NCBI RefSeq assembly: GCF_041222825.1
Contig: NZ_CP139482.1
Location: 3,477,501-3,541,500 of the forward strand
Direction: 5' to 3'
Origin: Candidatus Thalassolituus haligoni
Lineage (GTDB): Bacteria > Pseudomonadota > Gammaproteobacteria > Pseudomonadales > Oceanobacteraceae
DNA: 64,000 bases
The notes beneath the pieces were generated by a model, which had not been told where the DNA came from, did no database searches, and saw nothing but the letters and a program-made list of their open reading frames with translations. Both the position numbers and the translations under genes were made by a program. Positions 1 through 8,062 of this stretch are shown here, one piece after another; position 1 is the first letter of the stretch, and every line of letters begins with the position of its first letter.

Positions 1-189
1 AAGGCCTGCAAGCAGCAGGTTAAATGCCCAACTGCCGGTAAAAAAGACAATCGCCCTACCCGGCTCCGGCCCTAGTACATCCCATTCCCCCGACTGTAGC
101 CGGATAATCTGCCACCCCAGATAGATCAAAGGTAACAAACCTGCGGTTAGCACCAGCCAGCCACGCCAGGCTTTTGTTGATAACGCCAT
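1..189 (-). CDS. msrQ: MsrQ haem-binding membrane subunit, N-terminal part only
   Basis: Reading the minus strand from an ATG at 189 gives an open frame of 63 codons that runs off the window. It starts with a short basic leader and a first membrane segment (about residues 10-27). It then carries the LGPEPGR...FTGSWAF motif typical of the YedZ/MsrQ family, the cytochrome-b-type partner that passes quinol electrons to periplasmic MsrP. The gene lies 15 bp downstream of msrP on the same strand, the usual msrPQ order. The 3' part is outside the window, so the haem-ligand histidines cannot be checked. Confidence 0.85.
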   Translation of the reverse strand, partial: MALSTKAWRGWLVLTAGLLPLIYLGWQIIRLQSGEWDVLGPEPGRAIVFFTGSWAFNLLLAGL

Positions 190-204
190 CACGCTATCTC
201 CCCC

Positions 205-1227
205 TTAATAGAACCGGTGTAAATCCATATCCTTGTATAAACTGGATACTTCGTCAGCATAGCCGTTGAACATCCGGGTTTCGACACGATTGGCAGACAA
301 CAGGCCGGAGGGCAGCCGGCGTTCACGAGCCTGACTCCAGCGTGGATGATCGACATCGGGATTCACGTTGGCATAAAAGCCGTATTCTTTGGGAGCCAGG
401 GCACTCCAGGTCGTAGTGGGCTGAGTCTCGCTAAAGCGTAGCGATACAATCGATTTAATACTTTTAAAGCCGTATTTCCATGGCACGACCAGACGTAATG
501 GCGCACCGTTCTGATTTGGCAGAACTTCCCCATAAAGCCCCACGGCTAAAATAGTTAACGGATGCATGGCCTCATCCATACGCAGGGCTTCCTGATAGGG
601 CCAGTCGATTGTCGAGAAGCGACTGCGCTGTTCGGGGAATTGCTTTGGATCTTCGAGGGTTTGAAACTGAACATACTTGGCATTGGACAAGGGCTTGCAG
701 CGTTTAATCAGCTCAGCCAATGGAAAACCAATCCAGGGAATCACCATGGACCAGGCTTCAACACAGCGTAATCGATAAATACGTTCTTCGAGATCAATGC
801 CTTTAAGCAGATCTTCCAGCGACAAGCGGCCAGGGTTTTCACAAGCTCCGGCAATCTCTACCGACCAAAGGTCTGTTGTCAGCTTGTTGGCATATCGAGC
901 AGGATCATCCTTGTCGTAACCAAATTCATAAAAATTATTGTAATTGGTGATTGCACTATAAGGTGCGGGGATGTCATCCGCACCGTAGGCGGTTTCCCTG
1001 GCACTGGAGATTTGCTGCTTGAGCCAATCGGGGCCAGCCAGCGCTGGCTCTTTTCGAGTTGCTAATGCCAGTGCTGGCAAACTCATCGTCGCTGCCGTCA
1101 CGACTGCAGAGACACCCAGCGCAGTACCAATCGACGCTCCCATAAATGAACGACGGTTAAGATAGGTGTCTTTAGGGGTAATTTCCGAAGGCTTTGGATC
1201 GCTACGTCGGGGTTTGAATATAAGCAT
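205..1227 (-). CDS. msrP: MsrP, periplasmic methionine sulfoxide reductase catalytic subunit
   Basis: A 340-residue molybdopterin enzyme of the YedY/MsrP family that repairs oxidised methionines in periplasmic proteins. The N-terminus has a twin-arginine signal (RRSFMG at about residues 25-30, then a hydrophobic stretch ending near ALALA), so export is through Tat. The molybdenum-ligand cysteine lies in RLRCVEAWSMVIPW (Cys155). Length agrees with E. coli MsrP (about 334). It is followed by msrQ on the same strand, forming the expected two-gene operon. Confidence 0.95.
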   Translation of the reverse strand: MLIFKPRRSDPKPSEITPKDTYLNRRSFMGASIGTALGVSAVVTAATMSLPALALATRKEPALAGPDWLKQQISSARETAYGADDIPAPYSAITNYNNFYEFGYDKDDPARYANKLTTDLWSVEIAGACENPGRLSLEDLLKGIDLEERIYRLRCVEAWSMVIPWIGFPLAELIKRCKPLSNAKYVQFQTLEDPKQFPEQRSRFSTIDWPYQEALRMDEAMHPLTILAVGLYGEVLPNQNGAPLRLVVPWKYGFKSIKSIVSLRFSETQPTTTWSALAPKEYGFYANVNPDVDHPRWSQARERRLPSGLLSANRVETRMFNGYADEVSSLYKDMDLHRFY

Positions 1228-1287
1228 TACTGCGACTCCCTGATAAACAGAATTGAATCATTGACACAGGGTAGTCGCAGAGTTCGG

Positions 1288-2088
1288 CTAATTCTTACGC
1301 TTTTTCAGTCGATCCCATATTTCAAATGCCGGGCCAGACAGCGCATAACCAACAAAAACCAGCAACAGCACCTTGGCCGGATCGATAGACACCACGACAA
1401 ACACCAGTACCACCGCCAGCAATGCCACAAAAGGTACCTTACCTTTCAGATCCAGTCCCTTGAAGCTGTGATAACGAATATTACTGACCATCAGCAGACC
1501 CGATACGGGCACCAGCACAGCCATCAACCAGGCCACTGATTGACCACTGACTCCGGCATCAGAAAACATCCACACCGTTCCGGCAACAACAGCAGCGGCC
1601 GACGGGCTAGCTAGTCCGGTGAAAAAATTCTTGTCTGCCACTGCCAATTGCGTATTAAACCGAGCCAGACGCAAGGCCGCTCCGGCAACATAAACAAAGG
1701 CTGCCACCCAACCGATCTTGCCCAGATCTTGTAACGCCCAACTGAAGGCGACCAGTGCTGGTGCCATACCAAACGACACCATGTCGGACAGACTATCGTA
1801 TTCAGCCCCAAAATCACTTTGGGTATTGGTCATTCGCGCGACACGACCGTCTAGTCCATCCAGAATCATGGCAATAAAAATGGCCACAGCAGCTTTTTCA
1901 AAATGCCCATTCATACTCGCGGTGATGGCATAAAATCCGGAAAACAGTGCTGCAGTCGTGAACAGATTGGGCAACAAATAAATACCCCTGCTGCCGGCCC
2001 AGCCAGTATGGCGTTGGGGATCACCGTCTTTGCTGTTGCATTCGGTTACTGATTCTTCTTCATTTGGGTGTTGCTGAACTGGTTTCAT
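1288..2088 (-). CDS. pssA: CDP-diacylglycerol-serine O-phosphatidyltransferase
   Basis: A 266-residue integral membrane enzyme that makes phosphatidylserine from CDP-diacylglycerol and serine, the first step towards phosphatidylethanolamine. The CDP-alcohol phosphotransferase signature DG-x2-AR-x8-G-x3-D-x3-D is complete, with acidic residues at about D80, D98 and D102. It is followed by several hydrophobic segments. The polytopic architecture marks it as the membrane (Bacillus/Pseudomonas) type rather than the soluble PLD-type PssA of E. coli. The first 30 residues are polar, and an internal start is possible. It sits between msrP and ilvY on the same strand; pssA beside ilvC is common in pseudomonads. 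Confidence 0.93.
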   Translation of the reverse strand: MKPVQQHPNEEESVTECNSKDGDPQRHTGWAGSRGIYLLPNLFTTAALFSGFYAITASMNGHFEKAAVAIFIAMILDGLDGRVARMTNTQSDFGAEYDSLSDMVSFGMAPALVAFSWALQDLGKIGWVAAFVYVAGAALRLARFNTQLAVADKNFFTGLASPSAAAVVAGTVWMFSDAGVSGQSVAWLMAVLVPVSGLLMVSNIRYHSFKGLDLKGKVPFVALLAVVLVFVVVSIDPAKVLLLVFVGYALSGPAFEIWDRLKKRKN

Positions 2089-2204
2089 TCAATGGCCTTA
2101 TCATGCACTGGCAGCGCTGTTAAATACGTGCGCCGCCGAAAGGTATCTGCCGTCTTATGGGTATAAGGCCGCTCCGAGCACGGCCTGACGGCCGCTATTA
2201 TGCG

Positions 2205-3083
2205 TTATCCGTCAAAGGCTGTCTTCCAGAGTGCCTGAATCAGCGGATCGTTCAAGCAATGCGCGTGTGAACACAGGCCAATCAAAAAGGACTCCAGTTC
2301 AGGCTGTACCGCCAAGACCCTCACCCGTGACGACATAGGACTATGACGCAGTACCAGCTCTGGCACCACCCCCACCCCGACGCCCAGCGCCACCATACTG
2401 ACAATCGCCTCACTGCCGGAAACCTGCGCATATATATGTGGCTGTATCGATTTAGCCGCAAACCACTGATCAACACGAGAACGTGCCAGCCCACTGGTCG
2501 ACAGCACCATGGGGACTGTTTGCCAATCGGGTTCCGATTGTGTCAGTTCGGGAATGATGGCAACGTTTCTCGGCGCAATAAACAGCAATGGACTGGACGT
2601 CAGTGCCCGAAATGACAAACCGCCATCCAGAGTTTCCGGACGGGCGGCCACGACAATATCAGCATCCCCCGAACTCAGACGGGGAATCGATTCTGCGGCA
2701 TCACCGGTGAGAATATTCAGATCAATGCAGGGATAACGCTCCCGAAATCGCGACAGCAAATCCGGCAAAACCGTAAAACTGGCCGTCACCGAACAAAACA
2801 GCGTCAATCGGCCGGACAAGTCACTCACCCCGGTATTGACCTCATGTCGCAATGTTTGCCAGGCGAACAGGGTTTGCTCGGCGTGCTGGCGAAAGCGTTC
2901 GCCAGCAGTGGTCAGAGACAGCGGCGCTCTGTCACGACTAATCAATGGCGCCCCCACTTCCTGCTCCATTCGCGCCAGCCTGCGACTGAGCGTCGATGGA
3001 CTCATATGTAACTGCTCAGCAGCTCGCCCCAGGTGAAGCATTGATGCCAGACTGATAAAAGACTGCAAGTCTTTGTAATCCAT
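2205..3083 (-). CDS. ilvY: LysR-type regulator IlvY of ilvC
   Basis: A 292-residue LysR-family protein with an N-terminal winged helix-turn-helix (about residues 1-60, including HMSPSTLSRRLARMEQ) and a C-terminal effector-binding domain. It is transcribed divergently from ilvC, separated by 171 bp. In enterobacteria this arrangement lets IlvY activate ilvC when acetohydroxy-acid substrates accumulate. The assignment rests on family plus position; the shared intergenic region carries matching dyad elements (3143-3188). Confidence 0.9.
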   Translation of the reverse strand: MDYKDLQSFISLASMLHLGRAAEQLHMSPSTLSRRLARMEQEVGAPLISRDRAPLSLTTAGERFRQHAEQTLFAWQTLRHEVNTGVSDLSGRLTLFCSVTASFTVLPDLLSRFRERYPCIDLNILTGDAAESIPRLSSGDADIVVAARPETLDGGLSFRALTSSPLLFIAPRNVAIIPELTQSEPDWQTVPMVLSTSGLARSRVDQWFAAKSIQPHIYAQVSGSEAIVSMVALGVGVGVVPELVLRHSPMSSRVRVLAVQPELESFLIGLCSHAHCLNDPLIQALWKTAFDG

Positions 3084-3142
3084 AAAAAATCACCTGATCA
3101 AAAAAATCACTGGCCACTATCGAAACGATCACCACCCGTTCA

Positions 3143-3188
3143 TTGCAAAAAACGCAACACTACAACGCAAATATAGCATTTTACGCAA
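3143..3188. promoter_or_regulatory. candidate IlvY operator region
   Basis: A dyad TTGC-N7-GCAA spans 3143-3157, followed by two more ACGCAA half-sites at 3165-3170 and 3183-3188. Known ilvY-ilvC operators in enterobacteria are TTGC/GCAA dyads, so this is the likely IlvY binding region. Which elements act on ilvY and which on ilvC cannot be told by eye. Confidence 0.55.
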
Positions 3189-3254
3189 CACCAGCATTCC
3201 CCTACCATGCTGCCCATCGACATTCTGTATCACCCCGCAATGAGGAAAACAAAC

Positions 3255-4745
3255 ATGGGCAATAACTACTTCAATACCCTGAACCTGCGTGAAAAGCTGG
3301 ATCAACTGGGCCGTTGTCGCTTTATGGATCGTGAAGAATTCGAATCCGAAGCCGATTACCTGAAAGGCAAGAAAATTGTCATTATCGGTTGTGGTGCCCA
3401 GGGTCTGAACCAGGGTCTGAACATGCGCGACTCCGGCCTGGATGTTTCCTACACCCTGCGGGCAGAAGCCATTGCGGAAAAACGCCAATCCTGGAAAAAC
3501 GCCACCGACAACGGTTTCACGGTTGGCACTTATGAAGAACTGGTTCCCTCTGCGGATCTGGTTATGAACCTGACGCCAGACAAACAGCATACCGCCGTTG
3601 TCTCTACAGTTATGCCACTAATGAAACAAGGTGCCACCCTGGGCTACTCCCACGGTTTCAACATTGTTGAAGAAGGCATGCAGATCCGTGAAGACCTGAC
3701 CGTTGTGATGGTTGCACCCAAGTGCCCAGGATCGGAAGTACGTGAAGAATACAAGCGTGGTTTTGGTGTTCCGACACTGCTCGCGGTTCATCCTGAAAAT
3801 GATCCGAATGGCGACGGCCTGGAAATCGCCAAGGCCTGGGCAGCGGGTACTGGCGGCCACCGCGCAGGCTGTCTGGAATCGTCTTTCGTTGCTGAAGTAA
3901 AATCCGACCTGATGGGCGAACAAACCATTCTCTGCGGCATGCTGCAAACTGGTGCGGTTCTGGGCTTCGAGAAAATGGTTGAAGATGGCATAGACGAAGG
4001 TTACGCCGCCAAGTTGATCCAATACGGTTGGGAAACCACCACCGAAGCACTGAAGTACGGTGGCATCACCAACATGATGGATCGTCTGTCCAATCCAGCC
4101 AAAATCGAAGCCTTCGACATGGCGGAAGACCTGAAAGAACTGATGCGTCCATTGTTCCGCAAGCACCAGGACGACATTATCTCTGGCGAGTTCTCCCGCA
4201 CCATGATGGAAGACTGGGCCAACAATGACAAAAACCTGCTGACCTGGCGTGAAGAAACCGCAGAAACCGGCTTTGAAAAAGCTCCGGCTTCGGATGTTGA
4301 AATCAACGAACAGGAATACTTTGATCACGGCATCATGCTGGTTGCCATGATCAAGGCCGGTGTTGAACTGGCGTTCGAAACCATGGTTGAATCCGGCATC
4401 GTTGAAGAGTCTGCTTACTACGAGTCGCTGCACGAAACGCCACTGATCGCCAACACCATCGCCCGTCGCAAACTGTACGAAATGAACGTGGTGATTTCTG
4501 ACACCGCCGAATACGGTAACTACCTGTTCTCTCACGCTGCCGTGCCTCTGCTGCGCGAGAAGTTCATGCCGCATATCAGCACCGACGTGATTGGTAAAGG
4601 TCTGAACCTGAAAACCAACTCGGTTGATAACGCACGCCTGATTGAAGTGAATGAACTGATCCGCAACCACCCGGTTGAATGGGTTGGCCAGGAACTGCGT
4701 GGTTACATGACCGATATGCAACGTATCGTCGAAGCATCCCGTTAA
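3255..4745 (+). CDS. ilvC: ketol-acid reductoisomerase, class II (long form)
   Basis: The protein has 496 residues and catalyses the second common step of valine/isoleucine synthesis, isomerising and reducing acetohydroxy acids with NADPH and Mg2+. The start at 3255 is chosen over an upstream ATG at 3207. [12 protein letters not shown] aligns with the E. coli IlvC N-terminus, and a GAGG ribosome site lies just upstream. The nucleotide-binding GCGAQG is at residues 45-50. Length matches the enterobacterial class II enzyme (491) rather than the 330-residue class I. Codon bias is strong, which gives long shadow frames on the other strand. Confidence 0.97.
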   Translation: MGNNYFNTLNLREKLDQLGRCRFMDREEFESEADYLKGKKIVIIGCGAQGLNQGLNMRDSGLDVSYTLRAEAIAEKRQSWKNATDNGFTVGTYEELVPSADLVMNLTPDKQHTAVVSTVMPLMKQGATLGYSHGFNIVEEGMQIREDLTVVMVAPKCPGSEVREEYKRGFGVPTLLAVHPENDPNGDGLEIAKAWAAGTGGHRAGCLESSFVAEVKSDLMGEQTILCGMLQTGAVLGFEKMVEDGIDEGYAAKLIQYGWETTTEALKYGGITNMMDRLSNPAKIEAFDMAEDLKELMRPLFRKHQDDIISGEFSRTMMEDWANNDKNLLTWREETAETGFEKAPASDVEINEQEYFDHGIMLVAMIKAGVELAFETMVESGIVEESAYYESLHETPLIANTIARRKLYEMNVVISDTAEYGNYLFSHAAVPLLREKFMPHISTDVIGKGLNLKTNSVDNARLIEVNELIRNHPVEWVGQELRGYMTDMQRIVEASR

Positions 4746-4753
4746 GCATCTGC

Positions 4754-4772
4754 GGCGGTGCTAAGCACCGCC
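4754..4772 (+). terminator. hairpin downstream of ilvC
   Basis: A perfect inverted repeat, GGCGGTGCT-A-AGCACCGCC, begins 8 bp after the ilvC stop. No T-tract follows directly, so it may be an RNA 3'-end stabiliser or a Rho-assisted end rather than a classical intrinsic terminator. Confidence 0.45.
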
Positions 4773-4909
4773 ACAGCTCTATAACTCGATGTGATTCAAA
4801 AAATTGACTTAGATGTCTTTTCACAACCCATGTTTCCGGGCTGTTGCCAGCAGTTTTTTTGCAATGACAACAAGCCCTGCCAGGCCCCCACAGCCGTTAG
4901 TCTTCGTTA

Positions 4910-5755
4910 TTACTCTTCGCTATTAGTCAGCAACAGTACCCCGGCTCCGGTGTTGGAAATCGGCGCATGATAGTGCTTGTGCAGTACATTGACCTTGTCG
5001 CTCAAAGCGCCCCGCATCACCATCCACATAATCACTTCGATGCCTTCAGTACCGGCTTTTTCCATGATTTCGGTGTTGCTCTGGCTACACATCCATTCAG
5101 GGTTATTCACAATGGCATCCATGCACTGGATGTCGTATTCAACATCGATCAGCCCGGAACGCTCCCCTTGTAACTGGTGCGACAACCCGCCAGTACCGAT
5201 AATCACGACTTTCATATCTTCGGGATAGGATTCCACCGCCGTACGTAGCGCCTTGCCAACCTCGTAACAGCGCTTGGCACTGGTCAGTGGATGCTGAACC
5301 GTGTTGACAGCAAAAGGCAGCGTCTTGACTGGCCACTCGGGCAAATGTCTCCACATCAGGGCCATCGGTACAGTAAAGCCATGGTCAACCAGCATTTCCT
5401 GACAGGTACACATATCCACGCCCTGATTGATCAGGCTCTCGGCCACATGCCAGGAAAAAGGCGCATCGCCTTTGAACGACGGCATTTCAGGAATACCCCA
5501 GCCTTCATCGGCATTACGATATTCGTCGGCACAGCCCATGGCAAAGGTCGGCACCTGATTGAGGAAAAAATTCAGACCATGATCGTTATACACAATAATG
5601 GCCAGATCGGGCTTCACTTCTGCCAGCCACTGTTTGACCGGTTCATAACCGGCAAAAAAGCGCTGCCAGTAGGGATCGTTTTCCTGTTTGTTGGCCATGG
5701 CGTTGCCAATCGCCGGAATATGAGACGTGGTGATACCACCGATGATCTTAGCCAT
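4910..5755 (-). CDS. ligB: class III extradiol dioxygenase, catalytic beta subunit (LigB-like)
   Basis: A 281-residue homologue of LigB of protocatechuate 4,5-dioxygenase, which opens catechol rings next to the diol with non-haem Fe(II). The expected iron ligands are visible as His12 (TTSHIPA), His59 (YNDHG) and Glu240 (EGIE), with the catalytic-base histidine in GGLSHQL (His193). Its start overlaps the end of ligA by 8 bp (ATGGCTAA), so the two are translationally coupled. No later meta-cleavage genes (dehydrogenase, hydrolase, hydratase, aldolase) are nearby, so the natural substrate (protocatechuate, gallate or another catechol) is open. Confidence 0.88.
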   Translation of the reverse strand: MAKIIGGITTSHIPAIGNAMANKQENDPYWQRFFAGYEPVKQWLAEVKPDLAIIVYNDHGLNFFLNQVPTFAMGCADEYRNADEGWGIPEMPSFKGDAPFSWHVAESLINQGVDMCTCQEMLVDHGFTVPMALMWRHLPEWPVKTLPFAVNTVQHPLTSAKRCYEVGKALRTAVESYPEDMKVVIIGTGGLSHQLQGERSGLIDVEYDIQCMDAIVNNPEWMCSQSNTEIMEKAGTEGIEVIMWMVMRGALSDKVNVLHKHYHAPISNTGAGVLLLTNSEE

Positions 5756-6149
5756 GCCAGAACCCTCCTTCTTGATTCAGTTTTTCTTCAAATCCTGCGG
5801 CATTATTCAGCAGCATTTGCTTGAATTCGTCGGTCGAAATACCGTGAAAAGCGGCTCCGGCATCCTGCACCGTCAAACCGTGGAATACCGCGATCTTGGC
5901 CAGGTAATAGACATTGCCCCCCAGCCGCATCAGGGTGAGAAAATCACCCGCCAGTACCGCTTCACGCTGCTCGTCAGAGAGCCGGTATTTACGGCAATAG
6001 GCGTCCATATCGGCAGAAAACTCATCCCGATTGACTTTCTGGTTAAAAGAAAACGCCATCCGGTTCAGGTTGTAGCCAGAATGAGAGCGTTTGCCGTCGA
6101 ACACATAAGTGCCCGGAATAGCGTCGTATTCGTGTTGTTGCCAGTTCAT
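5748..6149 (-). CDS. ligA: class III extradiol dioxygenase, alpha subunit (LigA-like)
   Basis: A 133-residue small helical subunit that caps the active site of LigB-type dioxygenases. The start at 6149 is preferred over an upstream one at 6164 because GGAGG lies 8 nt before it and MNWQQHEYDAIPGTYVFDG matches family N-termini. The conserved N-terminal segment (SGYNLNRMAFSFN) and the C-terminal helical LigA domain are both present. It is transcribed with ligB and divergently from an AraC-type regulator, with 242 bp between them. Confidence 0.88.
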   Translation of the reverse strand: MNWQQHEYDAIPGTYVFDGKRSHSGYNLNRMAFSFNQKVNRDEFSADMDAYCRKYRLSDEQREAVLAGDFLTLMRLGGNVYYLAKIAVFHGLTVQDAGAAFHGISTDEFKQMLLNNAAGFEEKLNQEGGFWHG

Positions 6150-6391
6150 GACTGCAACCTCCAATCCGTTACCAGGAATTATTATTGATGATCCGGTGAA
6201 TCAGCTGGTTGCAGTTTTAATCAATGCCTAGCAATAAAACATGGAAATAAGCCACTCTTACTTGTACATTTCGAAGATCATGGTATTGCCTGATATTTTC
6301 CTGATACAGATCAATCAGCCGCCAGCAGCCAATGTATCCAAACGGGACAGAGCAGCCACCAGGGCAACCACAAAAGTAACCACAACGGCCT

Positions 6392-7261
6392 ATGCAACCG
6401 ACAAACCACCACCAGGTTCCGACAGTCCACCAGTATGGCGATAACAGCAGCGGCTTTACGCCTGATTTGTTGCATTGCGAAACGCTCAGTCTGCGCAGTC
6501 GTCAGCATCAATTCACCATTCGGCCACATCGACATCAGGGACTGACGCAACTGTTTTGCCTGACGCGTGGCTCAGGGGAAGCCAATATCGACGGTGGGTC
6601 GTTTACCGCAGAAGCTCCGACGGTGATCGTCATTGCAGCGCTGTGTATTCACGATTTTTTGTGGTCAGAAGACGTCGAGGGATTTGTGTTGTCGCTGAGC
6701 CACTCGCTGATGGAGCAACTGGACAAGTCAGCTACCTGGCGTATCACCCAGCGAGTGGATGATGCCAGCGCCTGCGAAAAAATCGCCAGCCATATGCATG
6801 GCCTACTGGAGGAATACCACGCCACTGCTGATGCACAACGTGGCGATGCCTTAAAAAGCTGGCTCCAACTGATTACCACCGTACTGGCACGCCAGCATTA
6901 TCAACAAGCGGTAAAGCAGACACCGGGATGGTGTAGAGAAACCCGCTATCTGACCGACTTTACCTGTCTCATCAATCGGGACTATGCCCGCCAGAGAACG
7001 ACCGCCAGTTACGCCGATGAGCTGGGAATCAGCGCTCCACACCTGAACAGTTTGTGCAAACAGCAATTGCACCGGACAGCGCTGAGCCTGATTCACGAAC
7101 GTCTGACGCTGGAAGCTTGCCGCAGCCTCAGTTATACCGTTCAACCTGTCAGTGCGATTGCTTACCAGCTGGGCTTTCAGGATCCGGCCTATTTCACCCG
7201 TTTTTTTCGCCGCCAGACCGGGTTATCTCCCAGTCAGTATCGGCAACAGTCAGAAGCCTGA
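6392..7261 (+). CDS. AraC-family regulator, probable control of ligAB
   Basis: A 289-residue protein with an N-terminal cupin-like sensor region (residues about 20-120) and a C-terminal double helix-turn-helix ending in AYQLGFQDPAYFTRFFRRQTG...SPSQYR, the AraC signature. The N-terminus (VPTVHQYGD) resembles PobR/aromatic-acid regulators. Divergent placement from ligAB suggests it activates that pair in response to an aromatic acid. No strong Shine-Dalgarno precedes the ATG. Its TGA is part of a TGATCA palindrome that also supplies the stop of the converging nitrilase gene. Confidence 0.85.
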   Translation: MQPTNHHQVPTVHQYGDNSSGFTPDLLHCETLSLRSRQHQFTIRPHRHQGLTQLFCLTRGSGEANIDGGSFTAEAPTVIVIAALCIHDFLWSEDVEGFVLSLSHSLMEQLDKSATWRITQRVDDASACEKIASHMHGLLEEYHATADAQRGDALKSWLQLITTVLARQHYQQAVKQTPGWCRETRYLTDFTCLINRDYARQRTTASYADELGISAPHLNSLCKQQLHRTALSLIHERLTLEACRSLSYTVQPVSAIAYQLGFQDPAYFTRFFRRQTGLSPSQYRQQSEA

Positions 7262-8062
7262 TCAGAAGCGCCGATGCTCAACCACCGGCATGTTCTGCCG
7301 CAAGTGCTGCAATTCGGCCAGATCAATATTACTGCAAACCACACCGGGCTCATGCTCCAGTTGCGCGAGCGTTGTTCCCCAAGGGTCAATAATCTGGCTG
7401 TGTCCCCAGGTCTGACGCCTGCTGTCATGCCAACCACACTGGTCTGCAGCAAGCAGATAACATTGCTGCTCAATAGCACGGGCGCGCAGTAATATTTCCC
7501 AATGCGCCGCTCCGGTTTTCCAGGTAAAAGCTGCTGGCACAGCCAATAATTCTGCCCCCTGCTCTCGCAGCAGCCGGTATAACTCGGCAAACCTCAGGTC
7601 ATAGCAGATACTCAGCCCAAGGCGGCCTGCGGGTGTATCGACCACCACCACCGCATCGCCAGGGCAAAAACGCTCCGACTCACGATACTGTCCCTGGGAA
7701 TCCCCTACCGCGACATCAAACAGGTGTACTTTGTCGTAACGCGCCACCAGTTCACCCTGATCATCAAACACCAAACAGGCCGAACGCACTCTGGGTTCAG
7801 CCGGATCGGGGGCTGGCTGTGGCACCGCTCCGGCCACCAGCCAAAGTCCGAGATCACGGGCCACGTCACCGAGACGATCTACCCAGCTCAGATCCCGAGC
7901 CAAATCCTGATAACGCTTACCGTCCATGCTGAGAAACATCTCTGGCAGTAGCGCCAATACCGCCCCCTGATCCCGAGCTTGCCGCAATAACGCCACGGCC
8001 TGAAGAAAATTGTCTTCCGGTTCTGCCAGACTGTTCATCTGAATTGCTGCGACCTTGGTCAT
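7262..8062 (-). CDS. carbon-nitrogen hydrolase, Nit1/omega-amidase type
   Basis: A 266-residue nitrilase-superfamily amidase with the complete Glu-Lys-Cys triad: E41 (LLPEMF), K111 (YDKVHLFD) and C153 (SICYDLRF). The C153 context, and the gene's place behind yhdP at the end of the mre/rng block, match the Nit group that hydrolyses deaminated glutathione and related omega-amides. That activity is inferred, not shown. The ATG overlaps the yhdP stop (ATGA), so it is co-translated. The stop abuts the stop of the opposing AraC gene with no spacer. Confidence 0.88.
   Translation of the reverse strand: MTKVAAIQMNSLAEPEDNFLQAVALLRQARDQGAVLALLPEMFLSMDGKRYQDLARDLSWVDRLGDVARDLGLWLVAGAVPQPAPDPAEPRVRSACLVFDDQGELVARYDKVHLFDVAVGDSQGQYRESERFCPGDAVVVVDTPAGRLGLSICYDLRFAELYRLLREQGAELLAVPAAFTWKTGAAHWEILLRARAIEQQCYLLAADQCGWHDSRRQTWGHSQIIDPWGTTLAQLEHEPGVVCSNIDLAELQHLRQNMPVVEHRRF

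Noticed and set aside
3618..4721. A 367-codon open frame antisense to ilvC
   Set aside because: It is a mirror of the strongly biased ilvC codons, has no ribosome site or family features, and ilvC is certain.
5291..5824. A 177-codon plus-strand frame over ligAB
   Set aside because: It is antisense to two well-supported dioxygenase genes and shows no protein-like features.
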